NCBI RefSeq assembly: GCF_030815975.1
Contig: NZ_JAUSXL010000002.1
Coordinates: forward strand, 434,001 to 498,000
Direction of reading: 5' to 3'
DNA from: Variovorax paradoxus
GTDB lineage: Bacteria > Pseudomonadota > Gammaproteobacteria > Burkholderiales > Burkholderiaceae_C
Length of the DNA stretch: 64,000 nucleotides
The notes below the pieces were generated by a model. It was not told the origin of the DNA. It did not search any database and saw only the letters and a list, made by a program, of their open reading frames with translations. Positions within the stretch are counted from its first letter, which is position 1. Every line of letters begins with the position of its first letter. The position numbers were made by a program, and so were the translations under genes. Of the stretch, positions 1-8,354 are shown in pieces.

Positions 1-782
1 GCCTGGATTTCCATCAGCGCCACCAGGCCATGCACTTCCGAGGCATCGGGCATGAGCTCGGCCACGATGCGGCCCAGACGCATGGCTTCCTCGCACAGCG
101 CGGGACGCATCCAGTCGTCGCCGGCGGTGGCCGAATAGCCTTCGTTGAAGACCAGGTAGAGCACCTCGAGCACCGAGGCGAGCCGCGCCTCGAGTTCATG
201 CCGGCGCGGCACCTCGAAGGGCACGCGCGCCTCGAGCAGCGTGCGCTTGGCGCGCACGATGCGCTGCGCCACGGTGGCTTCGGGCACGAGAAAAGCGCGC
301 GCGATTTCGTCGGTGCCGAGGCCGCCCACCAGGCGCAGCGTGAGCGCCACGCGCGCCTCGGTCGACAGCACCGGATGGCAGGCGGTGAACACCAGCCGCA
401 GCAGGTCGTCGCCGATGTCGTCGTCGAGCGCCGTATCGACCGCCTCGGCGAAATCGGCCTGCGCCATCTCGTGCTGCGCATCGAGTTCACGGCCGATCTC
501 GGACGCCTTGTGCTCGGCCAGCTGCCGGTGGCGCAACCGGTCGAGCGCGCGGCGCTTGGCCACGGCGGTGAGCCAGGCGGCGGGGTTGTCGGGCACTCCT
601 TTTTCGGGCCATTGCTCGAGCGCCGACACCAGCGCGTCCTGCGCCAGTTCCTCGGCCAGGCCCACGTCGCGCACCATGCGCGCGATGGTGGCGATGATCT
701 TCGCGGACTCGATGCGCCACACCGCCTCGATGGTGCGGTGGATGGCGGCCTCGCCGTCGCCGCGGCCCTCGGAGGCGCCCAC
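1..782 (-). CDS. ECF sigma factor, ECF42-like (sigma-70 family, DUF6596 region), C-terminus cut by window edge
   Basis: This encodes an RNA polymerase sigma factor of the extracytoplasmic-function type; about 260 residues are present and the 3' end runs off the left edge. Region 2 is seen in LAEELAQDALVSALEQWP and the following AWLTAVAKRRALDRLR, and region 4 in LGTDEIARAFLVPEATVAQR. After region 4 comes VLYLVFNEGYSAT, a hallmark of the long ECF sigma factors (DUF6596, about 400 residues) that carry a TPR-like C-terminal extension instead of a separate anti-sigma factor. The chosen start is GTG at 782, just beyond the stop of the upstream YciI gene (785). Two DGPF-motif YciI genes immediately upstream are the typical partners of group ECF42. 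Regulation of the partners by this factor is inferred. Confidence 0.85.
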   Translation of the reverse strand, partial: MGASEGRGDGEAAIHRTIEAVWRIESAKIIATIARMVRDVGLAEELAQDALVSALEQWPEKGVPDNPAAWLTAVAKRRALDRLRHRQLAEHKASEIGRELDAQHEMAQADFAEAVDTALDDDIGDDLLRLVFTACHPVLSTEARVALTLRLVGGLGTDEIARAFLVPEATVAQRIVRAKRTLLEARVPFEVPRRHELEARLASVLEVLYLVFNEGYSATAGDDWMRPALCEEAMRLGRIVAELMPDASEVHGLVALMEIQ

Positions 783-784
783 GG

Positions 785-1204
785 CTACGTCTTCTTGACC
801 GCCTGCATCGACGCGAATTCGGTGGTCAGCGCCTGCACGTCAGGCGGGTAGTCGGCAATCTCCTGGATCTGGCGGACCTCGATGACCTCGTTCTCGCTGC
901 CGGGGCAGCGCGTGGCCCATTCGATGGCGTCGGCGCGCGAGGGCACGTCGATGATCCAGTAGCCGCCGAGCACTTCCTTGGCCTCGGCGAAGGGGCCGTC
1001 GACCACCTTGGGCTTGCGGCCCGGAAAGCTCACGCGCGCGCCCATCGAGGGCGGATGCAGGCCGTCGCAGCTGATCAGCACGCCGGCCTTCTGCATCGAC
1101 TCGTTGTAGGCCATCATGGCCGCCACCGCATCGACGTCGTCGGGAATGGTGCCGGGCGCGGCGGTTTCGTAGCCGTGGGGAATCATCAGCAGCATGAATC
1201 GCAT
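785..1204 (-). CDS. YciI family protein with DGPF motif
   Basis: A 139-residue YciI-like (DGPF domain) protein of the dimeric alpha-beta barrel fold. It begins MRFMLLMIPHGYE and carries VVDGPFAEAKEVLGGYWII at about residues 67-85, the motif that gave the family its name. Family members are small cytosolic proteins of mostly unknown reaction. It is the second of two tandem paralogues and its stop lies 2 nt before the proposed sigma-factor start, so the two are almost certainly co-transcribed. A Shine-Dalgarno-like AAGGAGA precedes the ATG. The neighbourhood suggests a target or partner of the ECF42-like sigma factor; the substrate cannot be told from sequence. Confidence 0.9.
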   Translation of the reverse strand: MRFMLLMIPHGYETAAPGTIPDDVDAVAAMMAYNESMQKAGVLISCDGLHPPSMGARVSFPGRKPKVVDGPFAEAKEVLGGYWIIDVPSRADAIEWATRCPGSENEVIEVRQIQEIADYPPDVQALTTEFASMQAVKKT

Positions 1205-1232
1205 GGTGGTCTCCTTCTCGTCAAGGGTCTTG

Positions 1233-1655
1233 TCAGCTGCCGGCCTTGGCCAGGGCCTCGGCGCGCAGGCGCTCTTCCTGCGCCAGCAGCTCGGGCGTCA
1301 TCGAATCGCCAAAATCGGAGGCTTCGAACACCTGGCGGATCTCGATCTCGCCCTCCTGGAACGGGCTGCGCTTGATCCATTCGATGGCTTCTTCCTTCGA
1401 CTTGACCTGAAGCAGCCAGAAGCCCGCGAGCAGTTCCTTCGTCTCGGCAAAAGGACCGTCGATGACGGTGCGCTTCAGGCCTTCGCAGCGCACGCGCGCT
1501 CCCCTGGACGACGGATGCAGCCCTTCGCCCGCCAGCAGCACGCCGGCCTTGACCAGTTCTTCGTTGAACTTGCCCATGGCGGTGAGCACTTCGGTGCTCG
1601 GCATCACGCCCGCTTCGGATGCCTTGTTGGCCTTGACCAGAACCATGAATCGCAT
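1233..1655 (-). CDS. YciI family protein with DGPF motif (first of tandem pair)
   Basis: A 140-residue YciI/DGPF-domain protein. The start is placed at MRFMVLVKANKASEAG because an AGGAG lies a suitable distance upstream and the paralogue starts at the same point; the frame stays open for about 30 more codons upstream without family similarity. The motif VIDGPFAETKELLAGFWLL lies around residues 66-84. It is clearly paralogous to the next gene (shared MRFM start, GLHPPS or GLHPSS segment, DGPF block and a C-terminal EIRQ segment). A candidate ECF42-type promoter sits about 60-90 nt upstream. The biochemical function is unknown. Confidence 0.9.
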   Translation of the reverse strand: MRFMVLVKANKASEAGVMPSTEVLTAMGKFNEELVKAGVLLAGEGLHPSSRGARVRCEGLKRTVIDGPFAETKELLAGFWLLQVKSKEEAIEWIKRSPFQEGEIEIRQVFEASDFGDSMTPELLAQEERLRAEALAKAGS

Positions 1656-1717
1656 GTCGTTTCTCCTGAAGGTTGATGAAATCGGGAGCCACTGAAACCG
1701 CGCGCTCCTGTTCACAC

Positions 1718-1744
1718 GTCGCACGAGCGGAAGCCGGATCGACA
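1718..1744 (-). promoter_or_regulatory. candidate ECF42-type promoter upstream of the YciI-YciI-sigma operon
   Basis: Read on the minus strand, TGTCGA (1744-1739) is followed after 17 nt by CGAC (1721-1718). From memory of published work on ECF42 sigma factors in Streptomyces, their targets carry TGTCGA at -35 and CGA(T/C) at -10, and this pair matches in sequence with a plausible spacer. It lies upstream of the first DGPF gene. The match is by eye and the DNA is GC-rich, so chance is possible. Confidence 0.45.
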
Positions 1745-1784
1745 CGCCCGCCTCGATCTATTTGTAATTTTGTGTATCAGAACT

Positions 1785-2213
1785 TCAGGGCAGATAGCCG
1801 CAGAAGCGCAGCACATGACCGTCGGGCTCGCGGATGGCGAATTCGCGCAGCCCCCAGGGCTGCGAGGTGGGCGGCTCGATCACCGTGACGCCACGCTTCG
1901 CATAGGCGGCATGCAGGCCATCGATGTCCTTGCCCACGTGGATCACGATTTCGCCGCGCCAGGGCGGCACCCCGCGGGTGTTGCACTGCCACAGGCGCAG
2001 GTAGACCGGGTCGCCATAGGTGCGGTCGCCCTTCTTGACCCGCGCATAACTGGGCGGCTCGCCAGCGATGAAGTCGATCTCGAAGCCCAGCACGTCGCGA
2101 AACCAGCGCGCGGCGCGCGCGGCGTCGGACACCGGCAGCACCGGCTGCACGCCGTGGAATTCATGCAAGGTGCCGAGATCGGGTGCGTCGGCCACGCCGG
2201 TGCTGGCGGCCAT
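1785..2213 (-). CDS. VOC family (glyoxalase/bleomycin-resistance-like) protein
   Basis: A 142-residue single-domain vicinal-oxygen-chelate protein. The segment PVLPVSDAARAARWFRDVLG begins the first beta-alpha-beta-beta-beta module, and the C-terminal part reads GLREFAIREPDGHVLRFCGY, a usual end for this superfamily (EPDGH with the metal-site Glu or its equivalent). Such proteins include lyases, dioxygenases and drug-binding proteins; the reaction is not predictable here. The ATG overlaps the stop of the upstream SirB1-type gene by 1 nt (TGATG), indicating translational coupling. Because of a frameshift in that upstream gene, the reading frame of this protein happens to be open back to 3065, but the true start is here. 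Confidence 0.85.
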   Translation of the reverse strand: MAASTGVADAPDLGTLHEFHGVQPVLPVSDAARAARWFRDVLGFEIDFIAGEPPSYARVKKGDRTYGDPVYLRLWQCNTRGVPPWRGEIVIHVGKDIDGLHAAYAKRGVTVIEPPTSQPWGLREFAIREPDGHVLRFCGYLP

Positions 2214-3065
2214 CAGCTGGATTCGCGCCGCAGCGCCGCCACGCGCTCGGCAATGACATCGACGTCGAGCGCGTCTTCCGCATGCTCGAGGTAGGTTTCC
2301 AGGTCGCGCACGGCGGCTGCCGTGTTGCCCTGCTCGGCATGCGCGATGCCGCGGTCGCGGTACTCGCCCCAGGCATTGGGCAGCAGTGCGATCAGGCGGT
2401 CCTGCACGGCGATGGCACGCTGCCAGTCTTCCTGCGCCCGGTGCACTTCCTTCAGGTTGCGCAGCATGCGCCCGATGATCTCGCGCGGGCTGGCGGGCTG
2501 CAGGTAATAGGCCCAGCGGCACGTCGAAATCGCCGACCAGCCCGTTGCTGCGCTTGTACGGTTCGAGCCGCTCGCCCAGCTCTTCGCGCGAGAGCGATCT
2601 GCCGGTGAATGGGTCGATCACCACCTGCCCCTTCGGCAGCGTGACCTTGAGCATGAAGTGGCCCGGAAAGCCGATGCCGCGCGCCTGCAGGCCCAGCCCC
2701 TGCGCCAGTTCCATCCACAGCACCGCCAGCGAAATGGGAATGCCGCGGCGCGTGCGCAGCACGGCGTTCAGGTAGCTGTTGTCGGGGTCGTAGTAGTCGT
2801 TGACGTTGCCGCCGAAATTCAGGTCGTTGAAGAAGAACTGGTTGAGCGCCCGAAGCCGGGCAAGCGGTGCGGCATCGGCCGGCAGCCGGCGCTTGAGGCG
2901 GGCGAGCAGCTGGTCGACATCGCCCAGCACCTGCTGCACGTCGAGGTCGGGGTATTCGTCCTGCGCCAGGCTGGCGGCAGCCTCGAGCAGCGGAAAATGG
3001 TCGTCGCTCTGCACCAGCGATTCGAAATACGCCAGGGCCGTGGGAACCTGAAAGCTGAACGTCAT
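2213..3065 (-). pseudogene. SirB1-family transglutaminase-like/TPR protein, frame broken by one extra nucleotide
   Basis: The first 185 or so codons encode a SirB1-type protein (transglutaminase-like fold plus tetratricopeptide repeats): MTFSFQVPTALAYFESLVQ, then FNDLNFGGNVNDYYDPDNS, RRGIPISLAVLWMELAQGLG and GFPGHFMLKV. After FDVPLG the frame goes wrong at about 2503-2512, where the minus strand reads CTATTACCTG; removing one base restores Y-L-Q and leads into the second half, with MLRNLKEVHRAQEDWQRAI and a TPR segment LLPNAWGEYRDRGIAHAEQG, ending at 2213. The complete protein would be about 283 residues. Either a sequencing error or a real 1-nt insertion explains this. The family is common in proteobacteria and its exact role is unclear. 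Confidence 0.85.
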
Positions 3066-3165
3066 GTGTCTTTGTAGAGGAGCATTCGGGGAGCGTCAAG
3101 GCGGTGTTTTCAGCTTGCGCAATTCGAAACCGGCTGCGTTGCGGAAAGCCGCAGCGCGAGGCCTC

Positions 3166-4719
3166 TCATCGGCGCATGAAACTGCGCAGCCGCACGCCCA
3201 CCGCCGTGAGCACCGCAAAATAAAGCAGCGCCCCGCCGGCGATCAGCGCGGCCAGCAGGCCGATGCGCAAGAAGCGCTGGTCGCGCAGGCCGATCCAGTC
3301 GAAGTGGCGCGAACCCCAGGCCAGCAGGGCCGCCAGCACCAGCACCCCCGCCAGCACCTGCAGCGCGAATTTGCCCCAGCCGGGTTCAGGCTTGTAGCTG
3401 CCGCGGCGGATCAGGCCGACCAGCAGCCAGATCGCATTGACCAGCGCGCCGATGGCGATGGTCAGCGTGAGCGCCGCATGCTGCAGCACCGGCACGAGGA
3501 AGAAATTGAGAACCTGGGTCAGCACCAGCACGCCCACGGCGATCAGCATGGGCGTGCGCGTGTCCTGCCTGGCGTAGTAGCCGGGCGCGAGCACCTTGAT
3601 GGCCACGAGGCCGATCAGCCCGACGCCGTAGCCCATCAGCGCCACGGTGGTGCGCTGCACGTCCTCGCCCTGGTAGGCGCCGTTGTGGAACAGCACGGCC
3701 ACCAGCGGCTTCGCAAAGAGCAGCAGCGCGATGGCGCACGGCGCCGACAGCAGCACCACCAGCCGCAGGCCCAGGTCGAGCAGCGACGAATAGCGCGCAT
3801 CGTCCTTGGCGGCGCGGGCACCGGCCAGCTGCGGCATCAGCACCACGCCCAGCGCCACGCCGAGCATCGCGGTCGGGAATTCCATCAGCCGGTCGGCATT
3901 GCTCACCCAGGTCACGCTGCCGACCGCGAGATGCGAGGCGATCTGCGTATTGATGAGCAGCGAGATCTGCGCCACGCTGACCCCCAGCAAGGCGGGCAGC
4001 ATCAGCTTCAGCACCTGGCGCGTGGTGGGATCGCGCCAGGCGTCGCCCAGCGCCTTGAAACTCGCGCCGATGCGCGGCGTGAGCCCCAGCGCGCGCAGCG
4101 CCGGAATCTGGATGGCCAGCTGCAGCACGCCGCCCACCAGCACGCCCACGCACTGGGCATAGATCGGCTCGATGCCGTAGCGGCGGAACAGCGGCGCCCC
4201 GACGACGATCGCCAGGATCAGCGCGATGTTGAGCAGCACCGGCGAGGCCGCCGGCACCGCGAACTTGCGCCAGGTGTTCAGGATGCCGCCCGCCAGCGCC
4301 ACGAACGACATGAAGCCGATGTAGGGGAACATCCAGCGCGTCATGACCACGGCCGCGTCGAAGCCCGCCAGCCCGCTGGCCATGGCCCATACCAGCAGCG
4401 GCGCGCCGGCCACGCCGGCCACGCAGACCACCACCAGCGCCCAGGTGAGCAGCGTGGCGACGTGGTCGATCAGCGCCTTGGCGCCCTCCTGGCCGGCTTC
4501 GGTCTTGCGCGCCGCGAGCACCGGCACGAAGGCCTGGCTGAAGGCGCCTTCGCCGAAAACCCGGCGGAACAGGTTGGGAATGCGAAAGGCGACGTTGAAC
4601 GCGTCGGTCAGCGCGCTGACGCCGAACACCGAGGCAAAAAGCACGTCGCGCACGAGGCCCGTGATCCGCGAAGCGAGCGTCAGCAGGGATACGGTGGAAG
4701 CGGATTTGAGCAGGGACAC
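3166..4719 (-). CDS. murJ: lipid II flippase MurJ
   Basis: Integral inner-membrane flippase that moves lipid II to the periplasmic face for peptidoglycan synthesis (MOP/MATE-related family). The product is 517 residues, the usual length, with about 14 hydrophobic segments. It starts at the GTG of MSLLKSASTVSLLTLASRIT, followed by the conserved GLVRDVLFASVFG and FRIPNLFRRVFGEGAFSQAF, which contain the Arg residues of the central cavity. The open frame continues 30 codons upstream but that part overlaps the rpsT promoter and has no family similarity. It is divergent from rpsT, an arrangement also seen in relatives. Confidence 0.95.
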   Translation of the reverse strand: MSLLKSASTVSLLTLASRITGLVRDVLFASVFGVSALTDAFNVAFRIPNLFRRVFGEGAFSQAFVPVLAARKTEAGQEGAKALIDHVATLLTWALVVVCVAGVAGAPLLVWAMASGLAGFDAAVVMTRWMFPYIGFMSFVALAGGILNTWRKFAVPAASPVLLNIALILAIVVGAPLFRRYGIEPIYAQCVGVLVGGVLQLAIQIPALRALGLTPRIGASFKALGDAWRDPTTRQVLKLMLPALLGVSVAQISLLINTQIASHLAVGSVTWVSNADRLMEFPTAMLGVALGVVLMPQLAGARAAKDDARYSSLLDLGLRLVVLLSAPCAIALLLFAKPLVAVLFHNGAYQGEDVQRTTVALMGYGVGLIGLVAIKVLAPGYYARQDTRTPMLIAVGVLVLTQVLNFFLVPVLQHAALTLTIAIGALVNAIWLLVGLIRRGSYKPEPGWGKFALQVLAGVLVLAALLAWGSRHFDWIGLRDQRFLRIGLLAALIAGGALLYFAVLTAVGVRLRSFMRR

Positions 4720-4750
4720 GGGGCGAGTGTAGGGCTCGGCCAGCCCCGAT

Positions 4751-4779
4751 TCGGCGAAAAACGCAACCCGGCCTATAAT
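4751..4779 (+). promoter_or_regulatory. probable sigma-70 promoter of rpsT
   Basis: A perfect TATAAT lies at 4774-4779, about 45 nt before the rpsT ATG. A weak -35 candidate TTCGGC is at 4751-4756, giving a 17-nt spacer. The -10 match is strong and the -35 poor. Confidence 0.6.
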
Positions 4780-4824
4780 GGAGGGCTTTGCTGCATCATC
4801 CTCAGACACCTAAGGAACTAAATC

Positions 4825-5139
4825 ATGGCATCCGCCAAGCCCAAGAAAAAGAACCCGCGCCTCGCCTCCGGCCGTAAGCGCGTCCGCCAGGACACCAAGC
4901 TCAACGCTGCGAACACGTCGCTGCGCTCCAAATACCGCACCGCCGTGAAGAATGTCGAAAAGGCCGTTCTGGCCGGCGACAAGACCAAGGCGAGCGAACT
5001 CTTCGCGAAGGCCCAGAGCATCGTCGACACCGTCGCCGACAAGGGCATCTTCCACAAGAACAAGGCAGCTCGCGACAAGAGCCGCCTGTCGGCGAAGGTC
5101 AAGGCCCTCGCCCTCGCGCCTGAAAAGGCAGCCGCCTGA
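4825..5139 (+). CDS. rpsT: 30S ribosomal protein S20
   Basis: Small, very basic primary-binding protein of the 30S subunit, contacting 16S rRNA. The 104-residue product begins [20 protein letters not shown] and continues [20 protein letters not shown], the typical helical S20 pattern. It is somewhat longer than the E. coli protein (87), owing to an Ala/Lys-rich C-terminus. It is monocistronic between its own promoter and a strong terminator. Confidence 0.97.
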
Positions 5140-5210
5140 CACCTGTCAGGCAAGCCCGGACCGGAATTCTCCGGTCCGCCGTTTGATCGGGGTGCGCTGC
5201 AGCAAAGTGT

Positions 5211-5236
5211 AAAAAACCGCCTTCGGGCGGTTTTTT
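5211..5236 (+). terminator. Rho-independent terminator of rpsT, bidirectional in form
   Basis: CCGCC-TTCG-GGCGG hairpin (5217-5230) flanked by A6 on the left and T6 on the right, so it could stop rpsT transcripts and also those of the convergent DUF3579 gene. A second perfect 8-bp hairpin without a T tract, GGACCGGA/TCCGGTCC, lies just upstream at 5158-5177. Confidence 0.9.
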
Positions 5237-5273
5237 CATGTCCGATCGCTTCCTGCCGGAGGAAGCCGCCCGC

Positions 5274-5603
5274 TCAGGCCTTGGGTGGCGCGCCCGGCAC
5301 GTCAGGCACCAGGCAGGCCTCCGCCACCTGCAGGTCGTTGTCGCGCGCGAAGTTCACGCAGAAGTCCCAGGCCATGGGTTCGGCATCGCGCAGGGCGCGG
5401 TTCACCACCACGCACTTGACCCCGTTGAGGGTGGTCGGCACGCACCAGGGCGAATAGCTCAGGTGGCTGCCCGGATAGGCGCCGCCGGGCCGGAAAGAGC
5501 ACATCACGCCGGCCAGCCGCTCGGCCCAGTCGCTGGGTCGGAAAGTCCGGCCATCATGGGTGATGCCCTGGATGAAGATTTCTTTGGCAGTGGGGGAAAT
5601 CAT
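5274..5603 (-). CDS. DUF3579 domain-containing protein
   Basis: A 109-residue cytosolic protein of unknown function found widely in Betaproteobacteria (DUF3579). It begins MISPTAKEIFIQGITHDGRT and contains the conserved FRPSDWAERLAGVMCSFRPG and YSPWCVPTTLNGVKCVVVN. The start at 5603 is the one where family similarity begins; the frame is open 28 codons further upstream. It stands divergent from argD, and a gene of this family beside arginine biosynthesis genes is a familiar arrangement in Burkholderiales. No catalytic residues can be named. Confidence 0.85.
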   Translation of the reverse strand: MISPTAKEIFIQGITHDGRTFRPSDWAERLAGVMCSFRPGGAYPGSHLSYSPWCVPTTLNGVKCVVVNRALRDAEPMAWDFCVNFARDNDLQVAEACLVPDVPGAPPKA

Positions 5604-5666
5604 CGTTGAATGAGGCGCCCGGAGCGGGTGCTGCGGTGCAACAAGCGATTCTATCCGGGGCACTTT

Positions 5667-5696
5667 TTGCATCCCGAACGGAGGCATTGCTGTAAT
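5667..5696 (+). promoter_or_regulatory. candidate argD promoter
   Basis: TTGCAT (5667-5672), an 18-nt spacer, then TGTAAT (5691-5696), 68 nt before the argD ATG. The -10 matches five of six consensus bases and the -35 keeps TTG. I see no clear ArgR box beside it. Confidence 0.35.
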
Positions 5697-5763
5697 GCGG
5701 AATCCTCAACGAAGCCGTCAAGGGGCACGCCTAGAATCCGCGGTTCCCTATCTGGAGAACCGA

Positions 5764-6972
5764 ATGAGCGCTACCGCCCAGCCCACCTCGCCCCACGTCA
5801 TGAACACCTACGGTCGCCTGCCGATCGCGCTGTCGCACGGCCAGGGCTGCCGAGTCTGGGACACCGCGGGCAAGGCCTACCTCGACGGCCTTGGCGGCAT
5901 TGCCGTGAACACGCTGGGCCACAACCACCCCGAGCTGGTGCCCGCGCTGCAGGACCAGATCAGCAAGCTGATCCACAGCTCCAACTACTACCACGTGCCC
6001 GGCCAGGAACAGCTGGCCGCCAAGCTGACCGAGCTTTCGGGCCTGACCAACGCCTTCTTCTGCTGCACCGGCCTGGAGGCCAACGAGGCCGCCCTGAAGC
6101 TCGCGCGCAAGTTCGGCCACGACAAGGGCATCGAGCGGCCCGAGATCGTGGTGTACGAGGCCGCGTTCCACGGCCGCAGCATCGCCACCTTGTCGGCCAC
6201 CGGCAACCCGAAGGTGCAGGCCGGCTTCGGCCCGCTGGTCGAGGGCTTCATCCGCGTGCCGCTGAACGACATCGAGGCGCTGAAGAAGGCCACCGAAGGC
6301 AACCCCAACGTGGTCGCCGTGTTCTTCGAGACCATCCAGGGCGAAGGCGGCATCAACCCGATGCGCTGGGACTACCTCAAGCAGGTGCGCGCCCTGTGCG
6401 ACCAGCGCGACTGGCTCATGATGATCGACGAAGTGCAGTGCGGCATGGGCCGCACCGGCAAGTGGTTCGCGCACCAGTGGGCCGGCATCCTGCCCGACGT
6501 GATGCCGCTGGCCAAGGGCCTGGGCTCGGGCGTGCCGATCGGCGCCGTGGTGGCCGGCCCCAAGGCCGCCAACATCTTCGGCCCGGGCAACCATGGCACC
6601 ACCTTCGGCGGCAACCCGCTCGCGATGCGCGCAGGCATCGAGACCATCCGCATCATGGAAGAGCACAAGCTGCTCGAAAACGCCGCGACGGTGGGCGAGC
6701 ACCTGAAAGCCGCGCTCGAGCGCGAAATCGGCGGCCTGCCCGGCGTGAAGGAAATCCGCGGCCAGGGCCTGATGCTGGGCATCGAGCTCGACCGCCCCTG
6801 CGGCGTCATCCTGAACCGCGCCTGCGACGCCGGCCTGCTGCTGAGCGTGACGGCCGACAAGGTGATCCGCCTCGTGCCGCCGCTCATCCTGAGCATTGCC
6901 GAGGCCGACGAGATCGTCGCCATCCTCGCGCCCATCGTCAAAACATTCCTGTCGGAGCCTGCAGCGCAATGA
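5764..6972 (+). CDS. argD: acetylornithine transaminase
   Basis: PLP-dependent class III aminotransferase that converts N-acetylglutamate semialdehyde to N2-acetylornithine in arginine synthesis, and often acts also as succinyldiaminopimelate transaminase. The product has 402 residues. Visible marks are MNTYGRLPIALSHGQGCRVW near the N-terminus, the cofactor-binding FFCCTGLEANEAALKLARK, the aspartate of MIDEVQCGMGRTG and the Schiff-base lysine in LAKGLGSG at about residue 251. The start MSATAQPTS is chosen because homology begins there. Its stop overlaps the argF start as ATGA, so the two genes are coupled. Confidence 0.95.
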   Translation: MSATAQPTSPHVMNTYGRLPIALSHGQGCRVWDTAGKAYLDGLGGIAVNTLGHNHPELVPALQDQISKLIHSSNYYHVPGQEQLAAKLTELSGLTNAFFCCTGLEANEAALKLARKFGHDKGIERPEIVVYEAAFHGRSIATLSATGNPKVQAGFGPLVEGFIRVPLNDIEALKKATEGNPNVVAVFFETIQGEGGINPMRWDYLKQVRALCDQRDWLMMIDEVQCGMGRTGKWFAHQWAGILPDVMPLAKGLGSGVPIGAVVAGPKAANIFGPGNHGTTFGGNPLAMRAGIETIRIMEEHKLLENAATVGEHLKAALEREIGGLPGVKEIRGQGLMLGIELDRPCGVILNRACDAGLLLSVTADKVIRLVPPLILSIAEADEIVAILAPIVKTFLSEPAAQ

Positions 6973-7934
6973 CGACCGCCACCACACCCAACGCCATCCG
7001 CCACTACCTGCAGTTCTCGGACTTCACGGCCGACGAATACGCCTACCTCTTCGATCGCATGGCGATCATCAAGAAGAAGTTCAAGACCTACGAGAAGCAC
7101 CAGCCGCTGACCGACCGCACGCTGGCCATGATCTTCGAGAAGGCCAGCACGCGCACGCGCGTGAGCTTCGAGGCCGGCATGTACCAGCTCGGCGGCAGCG
7201 TGGTGCACCTGACCACCGGCGACAGCCAGCTCGGCCGCGCCGAGCCCATCGAGGACAGCGCCAAGGTCATCAGCCGCATGGTCGACCTCGTGATGATCCG
7301 CACCTACGAGCAGACCAAGATCGACACCTTCGCCGCGCACTCGCGCGTGCCGGTGATCAACGGGCTGACCAACGAGTTCCACCCCTGCCAGATCCTCGCG
7401 GACATCTTCACCTACATCGAGCACCGCGGGTCAGGCGCCGCCGGAGGCGACGCACTTTCCTGCCTCAAGGGCAAGACCGTGGCCTGGGTCGGCGACGGCA
7501 ACAACATGGCCAACACCTGGCTGCAGGCGGCCGAGATCCTCGGCTTCACGGTGCACGTGAGCACGCCCAGCGGCTACGAGGTCGACCAGTCGATTGCCGG
7601 CATCCGCTCGGGCGACAGCTACAAGGTCTTCAAGGACCCGATGGAAGCCTGTCGCGGCGCTGACCTCGTCACCACCGACGTCTGGACCAGCATGGGCTAC
7701 GAGTCCGAGAACGAGGCCCGCCGCAAGGCCTTTGCCGACTGGTGCGTCGACGAGGACATGATGCGCATCGCCCAACCCGACGCCCTCTTCATGCACTGCC
7801 TGCCCGCGCACCGCGGCGAGGAAGTGCAGGCCGAGGTCATCGACGGACCGCAGTCGGTGGTGTGGGACGAGGCCGAGAACCGGCTGCATGCGCAGAAGGC
7901 GCTGATGGAATTTCTGCTGCTGGGCAGGCTCTGA
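6969..7934 (+). CDS. argF: ornithine carbamoyltransferase
   Basis: Catalyses carbamoyl phosphate plus ornithine to citrulline in arginine synthesis. The 321-residue sequence shows the carbamoyl-phosphate motif STRTR (about residues 59-63), HPCQ (about residue 138) and the ornithine-loop motif MHCLPAHRGEEV near residue 275. Its biosynthetic rather than catabolic role is inferred from the overlap with argD and the absence of arcA or arcC nearby. Start ATG lies inside the last codons of argD. Confidence 0.95.
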   Translation: MTTATTPNAIRHYLQFSDFTADEYAYLFDRMAIIKKKFKTYEKHQPLTDRTLAMIFEKASTRTRVSFEAGMYQLGGSVVHLTTGDSQLGRAEPIEDSAKVISRMVDLVMIRTYEQTKIDTFAAHSRVPVINGLTNEFHPCQILADIFTYIEHRGSGAAGGDALSCLKGKTVAWVGDGNNMANTWLQAAEILGFTVHVSTPSGYEVDQSIAGIRSGDSYKVFKDPMEACRGADLVTTDVWTSMGYESENEARRKAFADWCVDEDMMRIAQPDALFMHCLPAHRGEEVQAEVIDGPQSVVWDEAENRLHAQKALMEFLLLGRL

Positions 7935-7958
7935 GCCTCTGACCGAAGGCCCGGCCGC

Positions 7959-8276
7959 GTGTCCCATTGCCAGCAATGCGGCGCCTGCTGCGCCAGCTAC
8001 CGCGTCGACTTCAGCGTCCACGAACTCGACGAGAACGGCGGACACGTGCCGTCCGGCCTTGCGGTCGAAGTGAACGACGCCCTCTGCCGGATGCGCGGCA
8101 CCGACCACACGCCGATGCGCTGCGCGGCGCTCACCGGCAAGATCGGCCAGGCCGTGAGCTGCGGCATCTATGAATGGCGCCCCAACCCCTGCCACGAGCT
8201 GCAGGCCGGCAGCGACGCCTGCGAGCGGGCCCGTGCGCGGCATGGGCTGCCCGGCCTGGCGGCATCGCCCCTCTGA
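7959..8276 (+). CDS. YkgJ-family cysteine cluster protein
   Basis: A 105-residue protein with a GTG start. The N-terminal CQQCGACCASYRVDF and the later Cys residues (CRMRG, RCAAL, SCGIYEWRPNPC, ACERAR) form the zinc/iron chelating pattern of the CxxCxxCC family (UPF0153, YkgJ). Its role is unknown. It lies 24 nt downstream of argF on the same strand, so it may be read from the arg transcript. Confidence 0.85.
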   Translation: MSHCQQCGACCASYRVDFSVHELDENGGHVPSGLAVEVNDALCRMRGTDHTPMRCAALTGKIGQAVSCGIYEWRPNPCHELQAGSDACERARARHGLPGLAASPL

Positions 8277-8354
8277 GCCGATCGATCATCTCGTCACACC
8301 GCGTGTTGGAAATAACCGACACCACGACGCCCCGCCCGGCGCTAACTTCGCGCC

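Noticed and set aside
1785..3065. A continuous 426-residue frame joining the SirB1-type N-terminus to the VOC protein
   Set aside because: It is an artefact of the frameshift: the middle part has no family similarity, and the true second half of the SirB1-type protein lies in another frame.
5610..7934. An open frame that would join argD-region sequence to argF as one protein
   Set aside because: The first half is in the wrong frame for ArgD; argD and argF are separate genes with an ATGA overlap.
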